DNA of 19,686 nucleotides, from contig NZ_CAMJVK010000031.1 of the NCBI RefSeq assembly GCF_946221515.1, positions 1 to 19,686 of the forward strand, given 5' to 3'. The notes beneath the pieces were generated by a model. The model was not told where the DNA came from and ran no database searches. It saw only the letters and a list, made by a program, of their open reading frames with translations. Shown here piece after piece: positions 5,725 to 13,649 of this stretch (position 1 is the stretch's first letter; each line of letters starts with the position of its first letter). The stretch comes from an uncultured Fenollaria sp. Lineage in GTDB: Bacteria; Bacillota; Clostridia; Tissierellales; Peptoniphilaceae. Position numbers and translations under genes: made by a program.

Positions 5725-6767
5725 TGAGAAATTTTGATTATTCAAAATTGAAGTATAAACAATGGGACCAAGAGACATTAAACTATATTTCAAAGATAAG
5801 TGAATACAAGGGAAGACAAGATATTATCATAAATCAAAAAGCAAAAGTACTCGATACTTTAGTAGACTTAGCTATAATACAAAGTACTGAGAGCTCAAAT
5901 GAAATTGAAGGTATTAGAACTACTGATACAAGGATAAAAGACCTTGTAATGAAAAAAGTTAAACCGATGAATAGAGATGAAGAAGAAATACTTGGCTACC
6001 AAGATGTCTTAAGAACTATACACAATTCTTTTGAGTATATAAACATAAAGCCAGAAGTAATACTTCAGCTTCATAGAGATTTATATAAGTATTCGTCTAA
6101 ATCTATCGGCGGTCAGTTTAAGAACGTGCAAAACTATATCACAGAGACAATGCCGGGTGGCGAGTCACATGTGATTTTCACTCCGCTTGCTCCTTATGAA
6201 ACGTATGCAGCCATCGAAGCGATATGCTCTTCATATAATGATGAGCTTCAGAAAGGCGATATAAATCAGCTTATACTACTTATTAGCTTTGTACATGATT
6301 TTTTGTGTATACATCCATTTAATGATGGCAATGGTAGGATGTCAAGGTTATTGACGACGCTACTATTGTATAAAGAAGATTATTTTATAGGTAGATACAT
6401 TAGTCTTGAAGAAAAGATAGAAAAGACTAAGCTTAATTATTATGAAGCGCTTGACAAGAGCGGCAAGGGCTGGCATGAGGAGACAGAGGATACGAGCTAC
6501 TTTATTAAGTATATACTAGCTACTATACTTGCCGCTTACAGATATTTTGAAACTAGATTAGATATATTTGGAGATGGGTTGACTGCACTTGAGCAAGTTA
6601 AAGTTGCTATAGATAATTTTTATACCAAGTTTACTAAGAATCACATAATGAAAATAGTTCCAAATCTTAGTAAGGCATCTGTAGAGAACTCATTAAAGAC
6701 TTTACTTGAGGAGGGATATATTGATAGACATGGCAAGGGAAGAGCAACTTATTACACAAAGGAATAG
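5724..6767 (+). CDS. Fic/DOC family protein with N-terminal inhibitory motif and C-terminal winged helix
   Basis: Predicted AMPylator (transfers AMP from ATP to protein Ser/Thr/Tyr), 347 residues. The catalytic motif HPFNDGNGRMSR is at 197-208 with catalytic H197. An inhibitory motif of the S/T-xxx-E-G form is at 58-63 (SNEIEG) in the N-terminal part, making this a class II, self-inhibited Fic protein. A Fic N-terminal helical region precedes it. The last 60 residues (about 288-347) look like a winged helix: FTKNHIMKIVPNLSKASVENSLKTLLEEGYI followed by a basic Gly-Lys-Gly-Arg wing. The start has a strong AGGAGG. No antitoxin gene is adjacent, as expected when inhibition is in cis. Autoregulation through the winged helix is an inference supported by the operator array upstream. 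Confidence 0.93.
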   Translation: MRNFDYSKLKYKQWDQETLNYISKISEYKGRQDIIINQKAKVLDTLVDLAIIQSTESSNEIEGIRTTDTRIKDLVMKKVKPMNRDEEEILGYQDVLRTIHNSFEYINIKPEVILQLHRDLYKYSSKSIGGQFKNVQNYITETMPGGESHVIFTPLAPYETYAAIEAICSSYNDELQKGDINQLILLISFVHDFLCIHPFNDGNGRMSRLLTTLLLYKEDYFIGRYISLEEKIEKTKLNYYEALDKSGKGWHEETEDTSYFIKYILATILAAYRYFETRLDIFGDGLTALEQVKVAIDNFYTKFTKNHIMKIVPNLSKASVENSLKTLLEEGYIDRHGKGRATYYTKE

Positions 6768-6781
6768 AATAAATTACGCAC

Positions 6782-6812
6782 AAAAAGACCCGGTTCATAT
6801 GAACTGGGTCTT
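6782..6812. terminator. Bidirectional terminator between fic and the yitT-type gene
   Basis: Arms AAGACCCGGTTC (6785-6796) and GAACTGGGTCTT (6801-6812) pair with one G-T and an ATAT loop. On the minus strand the stem is followed by at least five T, so it ends the long minus operon well. On the plus strand only a broken T stretch (TTGTGTTTG) follows, so it is weaker for fic. Confidence 0.8.
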
Positions 6813-6839
6813 GTGTTTGATATATGCTTTTGCCTTGTC

Positions 6840-7724
6840 TTAGAAGTTGTCTGAGCCCTTAAAGCCTCTTCCTTTTACTTCATTTGTGTCTTGTATAGTA
6901 ATGAAGGCATTTGGGTCTATGGCGTTAGTTATCTTCTTAACATCAACTATCTCCCTAGGTCTAACTAGCATGAAGATGATTTTTAGATCGCTCTTTGACC
7001 AAGCGCCGTATGAGTCGATGATGGTTGCGCCACGCTCAAGCTTGTTCATCAGCTCGTATGAAAGCTCTTCGTAATCCTTCGATATGATGAGTACGCTCTT
7101 TGTCGCGTCTAAGCCTGTTTGCACTTTGTCAAGCACTTGGTATGCAACGAACATCGATATAACTGTGTAAAGGCCTTTCAAGACACCAAATTTTATACTC
7201 GCTAAACTAATTATGATTGCGTTCATCGCCATAAGTGCGCTGCCGATGTTTATGTTGTAGCGCTTCTTACATACTGCGGCAACTATGTCGAGGCCGCCTT
7301 GGCAAGCGCCGTGCCTAAATAAAACGCCCATGCCTATACCATTAAGAACGCCTCCAAAGATTGCGCTGATAAGTATGTCATCAAAGGTATTAAGCTTTTG
7401 CATCGGTCTTAAGAGTACCATAGTCGCGGACAATACAAATGTTGTAATAAACGCGTAAACTAAGAATTTCTTGTCAAGCTCCTTTAGTCCGAACAAAAAT
7501 ATTGGCAGGTTAATCGCAAAGAGCATGATACCTGCTGGTAGGCCAGTAAGTAGTTCTATGATGATGGAGATGCCGCCAACGCCTCCTGATAAAAGCTTAT
7601 TTGGTATGAAAAAAAAGTTTATCGCAAAACTTGATAGTAAGCAGCCTATGACGATGGCTGTGATGGTAGTAGCAATTTCTTCGTTGTCGCCGAAGTATTC
7701 GTATCTGTCAAATTTCTTTTTCAT
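6840..7724 (-). CDS. YitT family membrane protein (DUF161 plus DUF2179)
   Basis: Integral membrane protein of 294 residues with the full YitT layout. An N-terminal part has about five or six hydrophobic spans, including SGGVGGISIIIELLTGLPAG near 46-65 and the family motif GACQGGLDIVA (about 138-148). A C-terminal cytoplasmic DUF2179 domain includes ATKSVLIISKDYEEL, ERGATIIDSYGAWS, IIFMLVRPREI and the closing DPNAFITIQDTNEVKGRGF. The family's substrate is not established. The ATG overlaps the stop of the upstream gene (ATGA); AAGGAG lies 14 bases upstream, so coupling probably matters more. It is the last gene of the minus operon, ahead of the shared terminator. Confidence 0.93.
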   Translation of the reverse strand: MKKKFDRYEYFGDNEEIATTITAIVIGCLLSSFAINFFFIPNKLLSGGVGGISIIIELLTGLPAGIMLFAINLPIFLFGLKELDKKFLVYAFITTFVLSATMVLLRPMQKLNTFDDILISAIFGGVLNGIGMGVLFRHGACQGGLDIVAAVCKKRYNINIGSALMAMNAIIISLASIKFGVLKGLYTVISMFVAYQVLDKVQTGLDATKSVLIISKDYEELSYELMNKLERGATIIDSYGAWSKSDLKIIFMLVRPREIVDVKKITNAIDPNAFITIQDTNEVKGRGFKGSDNF

Positions 7725-8419
7725 TGTAATTTTATAAACTCCTTAAATATATTTATTGCTTCTCCATTGTTATTCACAGCCATTGCCTCTGGATGGAACT
7801 GCACTAGATAGATCTTTCTATGAGCGTCCTCCATAGCTTCAATTATGCCGTCAGAAGACTTTGCTGTGACTTTAAAGCCCTCCGCTATATCCTTAACGGC
7901 TTGATGATGCTCTGTGTTGACAAGCATCTTCTTAAGGCCAGTTGCCCTGTGTAAAAAGCTTTGCTCTTTGATAGTGATGTAGTGCGCGCCGACAGCTAGT
8001 GTATCGAAGCTCACGTGCTCGAGCTTAGCTACGTTTGCCTTGTATATGTCTTGGTAAAGCGTTCCCCCTAGGTATGCGTTTATTAGCTGCATTCCTCTGC
8101 ATATGCCAAGCATAGGCTTTCCTTGTTTAAGTGCTTCCTCTATAAGCTTTAGATCAAAGGCGTCTCTTTCATTCGAAATGCCTTGTATGCCTTTTTGCAG
8201 TTCTTCGCCATAGACAAGTGGATTGACATCGTGGCCGCCTGTAAGTATGACTGCATCAGCCATTGCCACGAGTTCACTTACGCCATCAATGTCAGTATAT
8301 GGCGCTATGAAAGGAACTGCACCCGCCATACTAACAGCTTCGGCGTAATTTCTATTGATTTGTACATAATTTCTCTTGCCATCCGAATATGGCTGTGAGC
8401 TAATCAAAATTTTCTTCAT
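7721..8419 (-). CDS. Gamma-glutamyl-gamma-aminobutyrate hydrolase family (class I glutamine amidotransferase, peptidase C26)
   Basis: Cytoplasmic hydrolase of gamma-glutamyl bonds, 232 residues. The nucleophile elbow GICRGMQ contains C107, and the other catalytic residues fit H209 and E211 in QFHPEA. GGHDVNP (61-67) and the EHHQAV block (170-175) are typical of the PuuD-like family. The true substrate (gamma-glutamyl-GABA, or another gamma-glutamyl amide or peptide) cannot be told from sequence. I chose the ATG at 8419: it overlaps the ung stop as ATGA and has GGAG six bases upstream, while the longer form would need a TTG at 8431. No other putrescine-degradation gene is nearby, so a PuuD role is not supported by context. 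Confidence 0.9.
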   Translation of the reverse strand: MKKILISSQPYSDGKRNYVQINRNYAEAVSMAGAVPFIAPYTDIDGVSELVAMADAVILTGGHDVNPLVYGEELQKGIQGISNERDAFDLKLIEEALKQGKPMLGICRGMQLINAYLGGTLYQDIYKANVAKLEHVSFDTLAVGAHYITIKEQSFLHRATGLKKMLVNTEHHQAVKDIAEGFKVTAKSSDGIIEAMEDAHRKIYLVQFHPEAMAVNNNGEAINIFKEFIKLQ

Positions 8420-9078
8420 TTTATACTCCAATCTATTTCTTTAATATTATGTGCTTTTAGATAGGCGTTCGTCTTTGAGAATGGCTTTGATCCGAAAAAG
8501 CCTCTATATGCTGACAAGGGCGATGGGTGAGCCGAAGTGATTACAAGATTCTTCCTCGTATCGATGTATCTCATTTTGCTTCTCGCGTAAGCGCCCCATA
8601 AGATATATACGACGTTTTCTTTGTTTTTGCAAAGCGTTTCGATGATCTTATCAGTAAATATTTGCCAGCCTATGTCCTTATGTGAATTGGCATAGCCCTT
8701 GCGAACTGTTAGCGTCGAGTTTAAAAGGAGCACCCCTTGTTTTGCCCAAGCATCTAAATCGCCGCTTCTATTGACAATGCCTAAATCGTCGTAGAGCTCC
8801 TTATATATATTTCTTAAAGATGGTGGAAGAGCCACGCCGTCATTTACAGAGAAGGCTAGGCCATTGGCCTGATTTACTTCATGGTAAGGGTCTTGACCCA
8901 AGATGAAGACCTTGGTGTCCTTTAGTGGCGATAGCTCAAGCGCCTTGAATATCTCGTAGTACTTTGGATATATGGTGTGCTCCTTGTACTCGCGGCGAAG
9001 TGCGTCACGCATCTTGATGAAGTAGTCCTTAGTGTATTCACTTTGTAAAAATTCTTCCCAATCGCTATTTATGATCAT
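8416..9078 (-). CDS. ung: Uracil-DNA glycosylase, family 1
   Basis: Removes uracil from DNA as the first step of base excision repair. The 220 residues are full length. The water-activating loop GQDPYH (61-66, D63), the uracil-recognition Asn in LLLNSTLTVR (N120), and the DNA-intercalation loop HPSPLSA (184-190, H184) followed by YRGFFGSKPFS are all present and unaltered. The gene overlaps the upstream zincin gene by 14 bases and the downstream amidotransferase by 4. Its place in a gene row with recD2 and comF fits a DNA-maintenance role. Confidence 0.97.
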   Translation of the reverse strand: MIINSDWEEFLQSEYTKDYFIKMRDALRREYKEHTIYPKYYEIFKALELSPLKDTKVFILGQDPYHEVNQANGLAFSVNDGVALPPSLRNIYKELYDDLGIVNRSGDLDAWAKQGVLLLNSTLTVRKGYANSHKDIGWQIFTDKIIETLCKNKENVVYILWGAYARSKMRYIDTRKNLVITSAHPSPLSAYRGFFGSKPFSKTNAYLKAHNIKEIDWSIK

Positions 9079-9448
9079 GCTTCTTCATTTCCTTATATCT
9101 TGCAAGCTGCTCCTCATCTTCGACCTCCAGGTCTCTGTAATTAGCAAGGCCTTCCATGTGATGAGTGAACTCGTGTTTTAAAACGTGGTATATCATGTCC
9201 TTGATATCATCTTCGGGCCAGTCCTCATACATCTTCACGAAAGAACCGTAATAGATGTATATAGCCTTGCCCATGGCTGAGCGCTCGTATTGACCCAGGA
9301 TAAATAGGTCATCGTCAATCGCATCGGGCGATATCTTTAAGTCTTCTGAGACGACTACGCCAAGATTTAGATCTCTAAAGAAAACTTCTGGTAGTCTCTC
9401 GCAGGCTTCATCAGTCCATGCTGTGAATGTGTCAATATCGGGCATCAT
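9065..9448 (-). CDS. Small zincin-like metallopeptidase family protein
   Basis: A 127-residue protein with the zinc-binding motif HEFTH at 92-96 in the context KHEFTHHMEGLANYRDLEVED, which is characteristic of the short bacterial family of possible zinc metallopeptidases (zincin_1/DUF1025 type). The rest (DEACERLPEVFFRDLNLGV near the N-terminus, LFILGQYERSAMG, IYIYYGSF) agrees with that family. There is no signal peptide, so it is cytoplasmic. Catalysis and substrates are not known for the family. The ATG overlaps the stop of the MTAP-family gene (ATGA) and its 3' end overlaps ung by 14 bases. Confidence 0.88.
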   Translation of the reverse strand: MMPDIDTFTAWTDEACERLPEVFFRDLNLGVVVSEDLKISPDAIDDDLFILGQYERSAMGKAIYIYYGSFVKMYEDWPEDDIKDMIYHVLKHEFTHHMEGLANYRDLEVEDEEQLARYKEMKKHDHK

Positions 9449-10170
9449 AGGAACTTCGCTCCATCATTAAAATCTAGGCCAGCTTTGAATATATCTAAAA
9501 CAACATAAGCCGCTTTTAAAGCGATGTCTTCTTGTTCGTTAGTGATTTCAACGTGCTTATCAGTAACGCCCGTACCGTAGTTACCAACAACATTTAGTGA
9601 AGCGTACTTAATGCCTAATTCGTTTGCAAGTATAACTTCAGGCGAACCAGTCATGCCAACGACGTCGCCGCCTATTGACTTGTAGAATTTATTTTCAATT
9701 TTAGTCTCAAACTTTGGTCCTTCAGTAGTCACTAAAACGCCTGTAATCAACTTGCCATCGTATTTTTCTTCGAATAATCTATTCATCTCTAGCGAATAAG
9801 GCTCGTCCATTGCAATGAATTTAACGCCCTTATCAAGACCAGTGAAGAAAGTGTAGTCCCTCTTCTTAGTGAAGTCCAAAAAGTCAGTCGCCATGACTAT
9901 ACTAAGCGGCTCTACTTCTTCTCTAAGCGAGCCAACTGAGTTGATTGCATAAGCATATTCCACGCCTAGGTCCTTCATCACCTTGACATTGGCTCTGTAA
10001 TTTATAAAAGTAGGGGGAACTGAGTAGTTCATTCCGTGCCTTGGAACGAAGATAGTATCTTCATTAAGAACATTGTATTCACAAACGCCATATTCATTCT
10101 CAATGCTTTTCGTTTCTATGCTCTTCATGCTTTTAAGAGCCGTTCCACCAATTATTGCGTATTTAAACAT
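9445..10170 (-). CDS. MTAP-family purine nucleoside phosphorylase
   Basis: Phosphorolysis of a purine nucleoside to the free base and ribose-1-phosphate, 241 residues from the chosen start. Family blocks seen: AIIGGTAL at the phosphate site, VPRHG, FINYRANV, AYAINSVGSL, TTEGPKFETKIE, and DVVGMTGSPEVILANELGI. Where methylthioadenosine phosphorylases carry Thr-Asp-Tyr-Asp after the next strand, this protein has Gly-Asn-Tyr-Gly (VVGNYGTGV). This suggests 6-oxopurines over adenine-type substrates, by analogy with the Asn of trimeric PNPs. The ATG at 10170 has AAGGAGG five bases upstream, inside the end of comF; the longer frame from the GTG at 10188 would translate through that site. It follows comF with 2 bases between. 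Confidence 0.86.
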   Translation of the reverse strand: MFKYAIIGGTALKSMKSIETKSIENEYGVCEYNVLNEDTIFVPRHGMNYSVPPTFINYRANVKVMKDLGVEYAYAINSVGSLREEVEPLSIVMATDFLDFTKKRDYTFFTGLDKGVKFIAMDEPYSLEMNRLFEEKYDGKLITGVLVTTEGPKFETKIENKFYKSIGGDVVGMTGSPEVILANELGIKYASLNVVGNYGTGVTDKHVEITNEQEDIALKAAYVVLDIFKAGLDFNDGAKFL

Positions 10171-10172
10171 TT

Positions 10173-10760
10173 TTACCTCCTTGAGCACAGGATGAGACCA
10201 AAAATCTTCTCAAAGCCAGCGTCCTTCATAACGCGAGCCGAGTCCTTCATAGTCGTTCCTGTAGTTATTATATCATCGATTATTAGCACATTGCCACTTG
10301 CATCAGCGCTTTTTTGAAATATGCCCTTCATATGAGCTCTTTCAGAGTAGCTCAGTTTGTGCATATCACGCGCTTGTAGCTTTTTATAAGTATATAGCTT
10401 TAGGCCCATATCCTTAGAGATGATCTTTACAATTTCGCCCATATGGTCAAAGCCTTTTTTCCTTAGCTTTTCCTCGTTCATGGGGACGCTTGCGATGTAA
10501 TCAATTTTTTCGTCTATCATAATGTTTTTAATCTCTTCTTCAAATAGATAGGCGAGGGCAGATAAATATTTTTTCTGCATGCCAAACTTGTAGTTAAAGA
10601 GGTGCTCTCTAAAAAAGTCGTTGTAGTAGACGATTGAGTAGAGCCTCTCAAAGCTATCAATGAAGAAAGTTTTTCTGATTATCTCAATGTTTGCGCTGCA
10701 GCTAGAGCAGTAGGGCACTAAGCCGTCAAATGCTTCATTACAAAATGGACAGATTTTCAT
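10173..10760 (-). CDS. comF: ComF family protein (zinc finger plus phosphoribosyltransferase fold)
   Basis: 195 residues. An N-terminal zinc-binding knuckle is formed by CPFC (C4, C7) and CSSC (C18, C21). The C-terminal half is a type I phosphoribosyltransferase fold with the PRPP loop VLIIDDIITTGTTM (158-171), preceded by SVPMNEEKLRKKGFDHM and the basic LSYSERAHMKGIF block. In naturally competent species ComFC helps carry incoming single-stranded DNA with the helicase ComFA. Here no comFA lies beside it, so a competence role is not shown. The ATG overlaps the recD2 stop by 4 bases. Its neighbours are a helicase and a nucleoside phosphorylase. Confidence 0.92.
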   Translation of the reverse strand: MKICPFCNEAFDGLVPYCSSCSANIEIIRKTFFIDSFERLYSIVYYNDFFREHLFNYKFGMQKKYLSALAYLFEEEIKNIMIDEKIDYIASVPMNEEKLRKKGFDHMGEIVKIISKDMGLKLYTYKKLQARDMHKLSYSERAHMKGIFQKSADASGNVLIIDDIITTGTTMKDSARVMKDAGFEKIFGLILCSRR

Positions 10761-12961
10761 TTGAATACCTTCTTTAAATCGCGTATCCTCTTTTCAAGGC
10801 TAGTGTATCTAGTGCTGATGAAGTTATTGTCAATCATTAGCTTTAGATATTTCTCTCTGCCGACTAGGATAAGTAATTTTTTTGCTCTCGTTATGGCAGT
10901 ATATAATAAATTTCTTGTTAATAGCTTTTCATTAGCATAGGTAATAGGCATGATAACGCAGTCAAACTCACTGCCTTGGGACTTATGAACGGTTAGGGCA
11001 TAGCTAAGTGAGAGCTCTCCAAGTAAGGAGAAATCATAAGTAGCGCTCTTACCATCGTCAAAGTCTATGTCAATGGTCTCGTTATCTTTATCGACGCTTC
11101 TGATTATGCCTGTGTCGCCATTGAAGACGCCAGTCACTTCCTCGTACTTGCCATTCTTATACTCATGCGAAATTATATCGTAATTATTCTTCATCTGAAT
11201 TACTTTGTCGCCAACACGAAACTCCTTACCCATGGCTCTGACAGTTTCCTTATCAGCGCGTGAATTAAGTAGGTTTTGCAGCATGTAATTTAGATTAAGC
11301 GTGCCAAGTTTGCCTTTTTTAGTCGGCGTAAGTATTTGCACGTCTTTGAATGGGTCTAAACTGAAGTAATTAATCAGCCTTTCGTTTAAAAGATCAAGTA
11401 TCTCTTCAAGTATATCATCGTCTGAGTCCTTAGTAATAAAGAAGAAATCACTATCTTTTTTATTTACCTCAGGCATATGGCCCATGCGTATCTCTTGCGA
11501 GTTAATCGCTATCATACTATTTTCACTTTGCCTATATATATGTTCGAGCTCAGTCGTTTCGACCTCATTTGAATTAATTAAATCCTCTAAGACATTGCCG
11601 GCGCCGACACTAGGCAGCTGGTCCTTGTCACCAAGTAAGAGTAGTGATTTGCCTGGCTCAATAGCTGCTAAGAGCTCACTAAAGAGAAGCATATCCATCA
11701 TAGACACTTCGTCAACTATAATAAAGTCTGCCTCGATCTCCTCAGAGCTTTCGAAAAAGTCCGCTCCATCGATAGGGGCGATGTTTAATAGCCTATGAAG
11801 AGTCATAGCCGCTTCACCCGTTTTTTCTTCCATACGCTTGGCGGCCTTACCAGTTGGCGCGGCAAGAGCAAAGCTAATATTGAAAGTCTTTAGTATAGTG
11901 ATGATGGCTTCGATGATCGAGGTCTTTCCAGTACCTGGTCCACCTGTGATGATGGAGATGTTATTGACAAAGGCCTTCTTAATCGCAAGCTTTTGTTTTT
12001 CGTCAAAGATAATATTTTCGCTTGCTTCATACTTTTCTATAAGTTTGTCGCAGTCGAAGACATAGGTCGATGGGGATGCGTTTTTTATGTCGTAGAGTCT
12101 CTTCGCGCACTCAAGCTCTTTCTCGTAGTAAAGGCTTAGGTAGACGTTATACTTAGTTCCGCGCTCCTTCTTAACGGCGATGTTTCCAGTAGTTGCAAGC
12201 TCTTTGATGGCGAGATTAAATTTGTCCTCGTCCATAGTCATAAGAAATTTTAGCTCTTCATATAGCCTGTCCTTTGGTATGTAGGTCGAGCCTTGAGCAA
12301 GATAGATGTTTAAAAGGTAGATGATGGCTGCCTTTAACCTTTCAAGTCCATTGGCGTCGACTCCTTCTTCAAGAGCAATCTTATCCGTAGTTTTAAAGCC
12401 GATACCAATCTTGTCGTAGATAAGTCTATATGGATTGTTTTTTAATATATTGATGGCTTCATCGCCATATATATTATATATTTTTAGTAGGGTAGCCGTT
12501 GGTAGATTGTATTTTGCAAGCTTTTGAAGTATCTCTTCACGCTCTTTATTTGATTTTATGTATTCTTTTATATCGGCAAGGGCTTTTTTACCTATGCCTC
12601 TTACTTGAAGAAGTTTATCTGTTTCGTTAAAAATTACTTTAATAGAATCAAGGCCGAAGAGGTCAATAATCTCTTCGGCTCTTTTTTCACCAATCTTAGG
12701 GATGCCACTTTTAATCAAGTAGCTTCTAATCGATTCAATTGTGTCTCTCTCCTTAAAGCTAAGCATAGTAAAATTAATTTGTTCGCCGTACTTCTCGTGA
12801 AAGACAAGCTCGCCCTCAAGCTCAACGTAGTCGTGCTCCTTAACAGTCAAGGCAGTGCCAACGCAAGTGATAAGCTCGCCGTCAGAGTTAACTTGCATAA
12901 CGGTATACGCGTTCAAATCATTTCTATATACAATTTTAATTACTTCACCGTCTATAAGCAT
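10757..12961 (-). CDS. recD2: SF1B DNA helicase RecD2 (YrrC type)
   Basis: ATP-dependent 5'-3' DNA helicase of RecBC-independent bacteria, 734 residues, which is full length. An N-terminal OB-like region (1-70) and helix-hairpin-helix repeats (about 80-135, including VRGIGKKAL) mark the RecD2 form. Helicase motifs run in order: I GGPGTGKT (340-347), Ia APTGKAAKRM (368-377), II IVDEVSMMD (415-423), III GDKDQLPSVGAG (444-455), IV YRQSE (476-480), V LTVHKSQGSEFD (about 656-667) and VI TAITRAKK (about 688-695). Walker and arginine-finger residues look intact. The ATG has AAAGGAG five bases upstream. The start is 14 bases after the preceding small gene. Confidence 0.96.
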   Translation of the reverse strand: MLIDGEVIKIVYRNDLNAYTVMQVNSDGELITCVGTALTVKEHDYVELEGELVFHEKYGEQINFTMLSFKERDTIESIRSYLIKSGIPKIGEKRAEEIIDLFGLDSIKVIFNETDKLLQVRGIGKKALADIKEYIKSNKEREEILQKLAKYNLPTATLLKIYNIYGDEAINILKNNPYRLIYDKIGIGFKTTDKIALEEGVDANGLERLKAAIIYLLNIYLAQGSTYIPKDRLYEELKFLMTMDEDKFNLAIKELATTGNIAVKKERGTKYNVYLSLYYEKELECAKRLYDIKNASPSTYVFDCDKLIEKYEASENIIFDEKQKLAIKKAFVNNISIITGGPGTGKTSIIEAIITILKTFNISFALAAPTGKAAKRMEEKTGEAAMTLHRLLNIAPIDGADFFESSEEIEADFIIVDEVSMMDMLLFSELLAAIEPGKSLLLLGDKDQLPSVGAGNVLEDLINSNEVETTELEHIYRQSENSMIAINSQEIRMGHMPEVNKKDSDFFFITKDSDDDILEEILDLLNERLINYFSLDPFKDVQILTPTKKGKLGTLNLNYMLQNLLNSRADKETVRAMGKEFRVGDKVIQMKNNYDIISHEYKNGKYEEVTGVFNGDTGIIRSVDKDNETIDIDFDDGKSATYDFSLLGELSLSYALTVHKSQGSEFDCVIMPITYANEKLLTRNLLYTAITRAKKLLILVGREKYLKLMIDNNFISTRYTSLEKRIRDLKKVFK

Positions 12962-12975
12962 ATTAACTCCTTTAA

Positions 12976-13191
12976 TTATTCTTCAATAGTGTTTTCTTCA
13001 GTATTTTCTTCTTTTGAAATTTTTTCTTCTCTCATTGAATTTTCAATAAGTTCTTTTTCTTCCTTAGTAATAAGTCTTGTGCCAGCCTTAGACATCTTAG
13101 GTATATTGTCAATCTTGTTTCTAAGCGCATCAAATTTTTCATTAGTTTCCTTCATTAGATCCATAAATTTGTCGTCAATAGTTTTTGCCAT
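12976..13191 (-). CDS. Hypothetical 71-residue charged protein
   Basis: Not recognised. The protein has an N-terminal helix with a heptad-like pattern (IDDKFMDLMKETNEKFDAL), a short central Lys/Arg part (SKAGTRLITKEEKEL) and an acidic Glu-rich tail. There is no signal peptide, transmembrane span or Cys. It is likely real: the start has AAGGAAGTGAT four bases upstream, and it sits 4 bases after the membrane-protein gene and 14 before recD2 in an uninterrupted operon. It may be a small coiled-coil partner of a neighbour; that is only a guess from position and composition. Confidence 0.7.
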   Translation of the reverse strand: MAKTIDDKFMDLMKETNEKFDALRNKIDNIPKMSKAGTRLITKEEKELIENSMREEKISKEENTEENTIEE

Positions 13192-13195
13192 ATTA

Positions 13196-13648
13196 TCACT
13201 TCCTTAACTTGTATTTGCTATGAACGCCCAGTGAGTAGAGAAGCTTTGTCATTAAAAACGCAATGAACGATGTGATAGCGTTTACTGGTATAAAAAAGCT
13301 CTTCAAAACTAGGTACATAGCTTGATTCATTATATTGAATATGAAATATTTCTCTGTGAATAGCTCCGCCTTTATATAGAACTTCGAAAGTATTAGCGAG
13401 GCTATAAATATAATTAGACCTATAAATATGATTAAGTTGTACGATTTAAGCGCCTTGTTCTTCCTATATTTAGTATTTACTAAAAAGCCTGATAGATAGA
13501 ATAGCATAAGTATTACTATTGAGTAGATGATCATGACTATCCTTAGTACTAGTGGATTATCGAGCTTCTTTAGTGAAAGCATCATAAGTACTGAAATTAC
13601 TGTGATTAGTATATATGAGATAAGCGCCCTGAGTGTGTTCTTAAACAT
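13196..13648 (-). CDS. Hypothetical integral membrane protein, about four spans
   Basis: Not recognised. The 150 residues have hydrophobic stretches at about 8-25, 34-56, 71-88 and 105-137 with a basic loop (NTKYRKNKALK, 58-68) after the second and a basic tail. No lipobox, catalytic motif or SGA[TS]-type flavinylation motif was seen, so it is not an obvious substrate of the adjacent ApbE. The ATG follows the apbE stop by one base (TAATATG) and lacks a clear ribosome binding site, which suggests coupling to apbE translation. Confidence 0.75.
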   Translation of the reverse strand: MFKNTLRALISYILITVISVLMMLSLKKLDNPLVLRIVMIIYSIVILMLFYLSGFLVNTKYRKNKALKSYNLIIFIGLIIFIASLILSKFYIKAELFTEKYFIFNIMNQAMYLVLKSFFIPVNAITSFIAFLMTKLLYSLGVHSKYKLRK

Positions 13649-13649
13649 A

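Noticed and set aside
6782..6812. Operator-type palindrome after fic
   Set aside because: Its place between two convergent genes and the T run on the minus side fit a terminator better.
12605..13207. 200-residue plus-strand frame across the recD2 start and the 71-residue gene
   Set aside because: Antisense to recD2 and its neighbours, no ribosome binding site, low-complexity translation.
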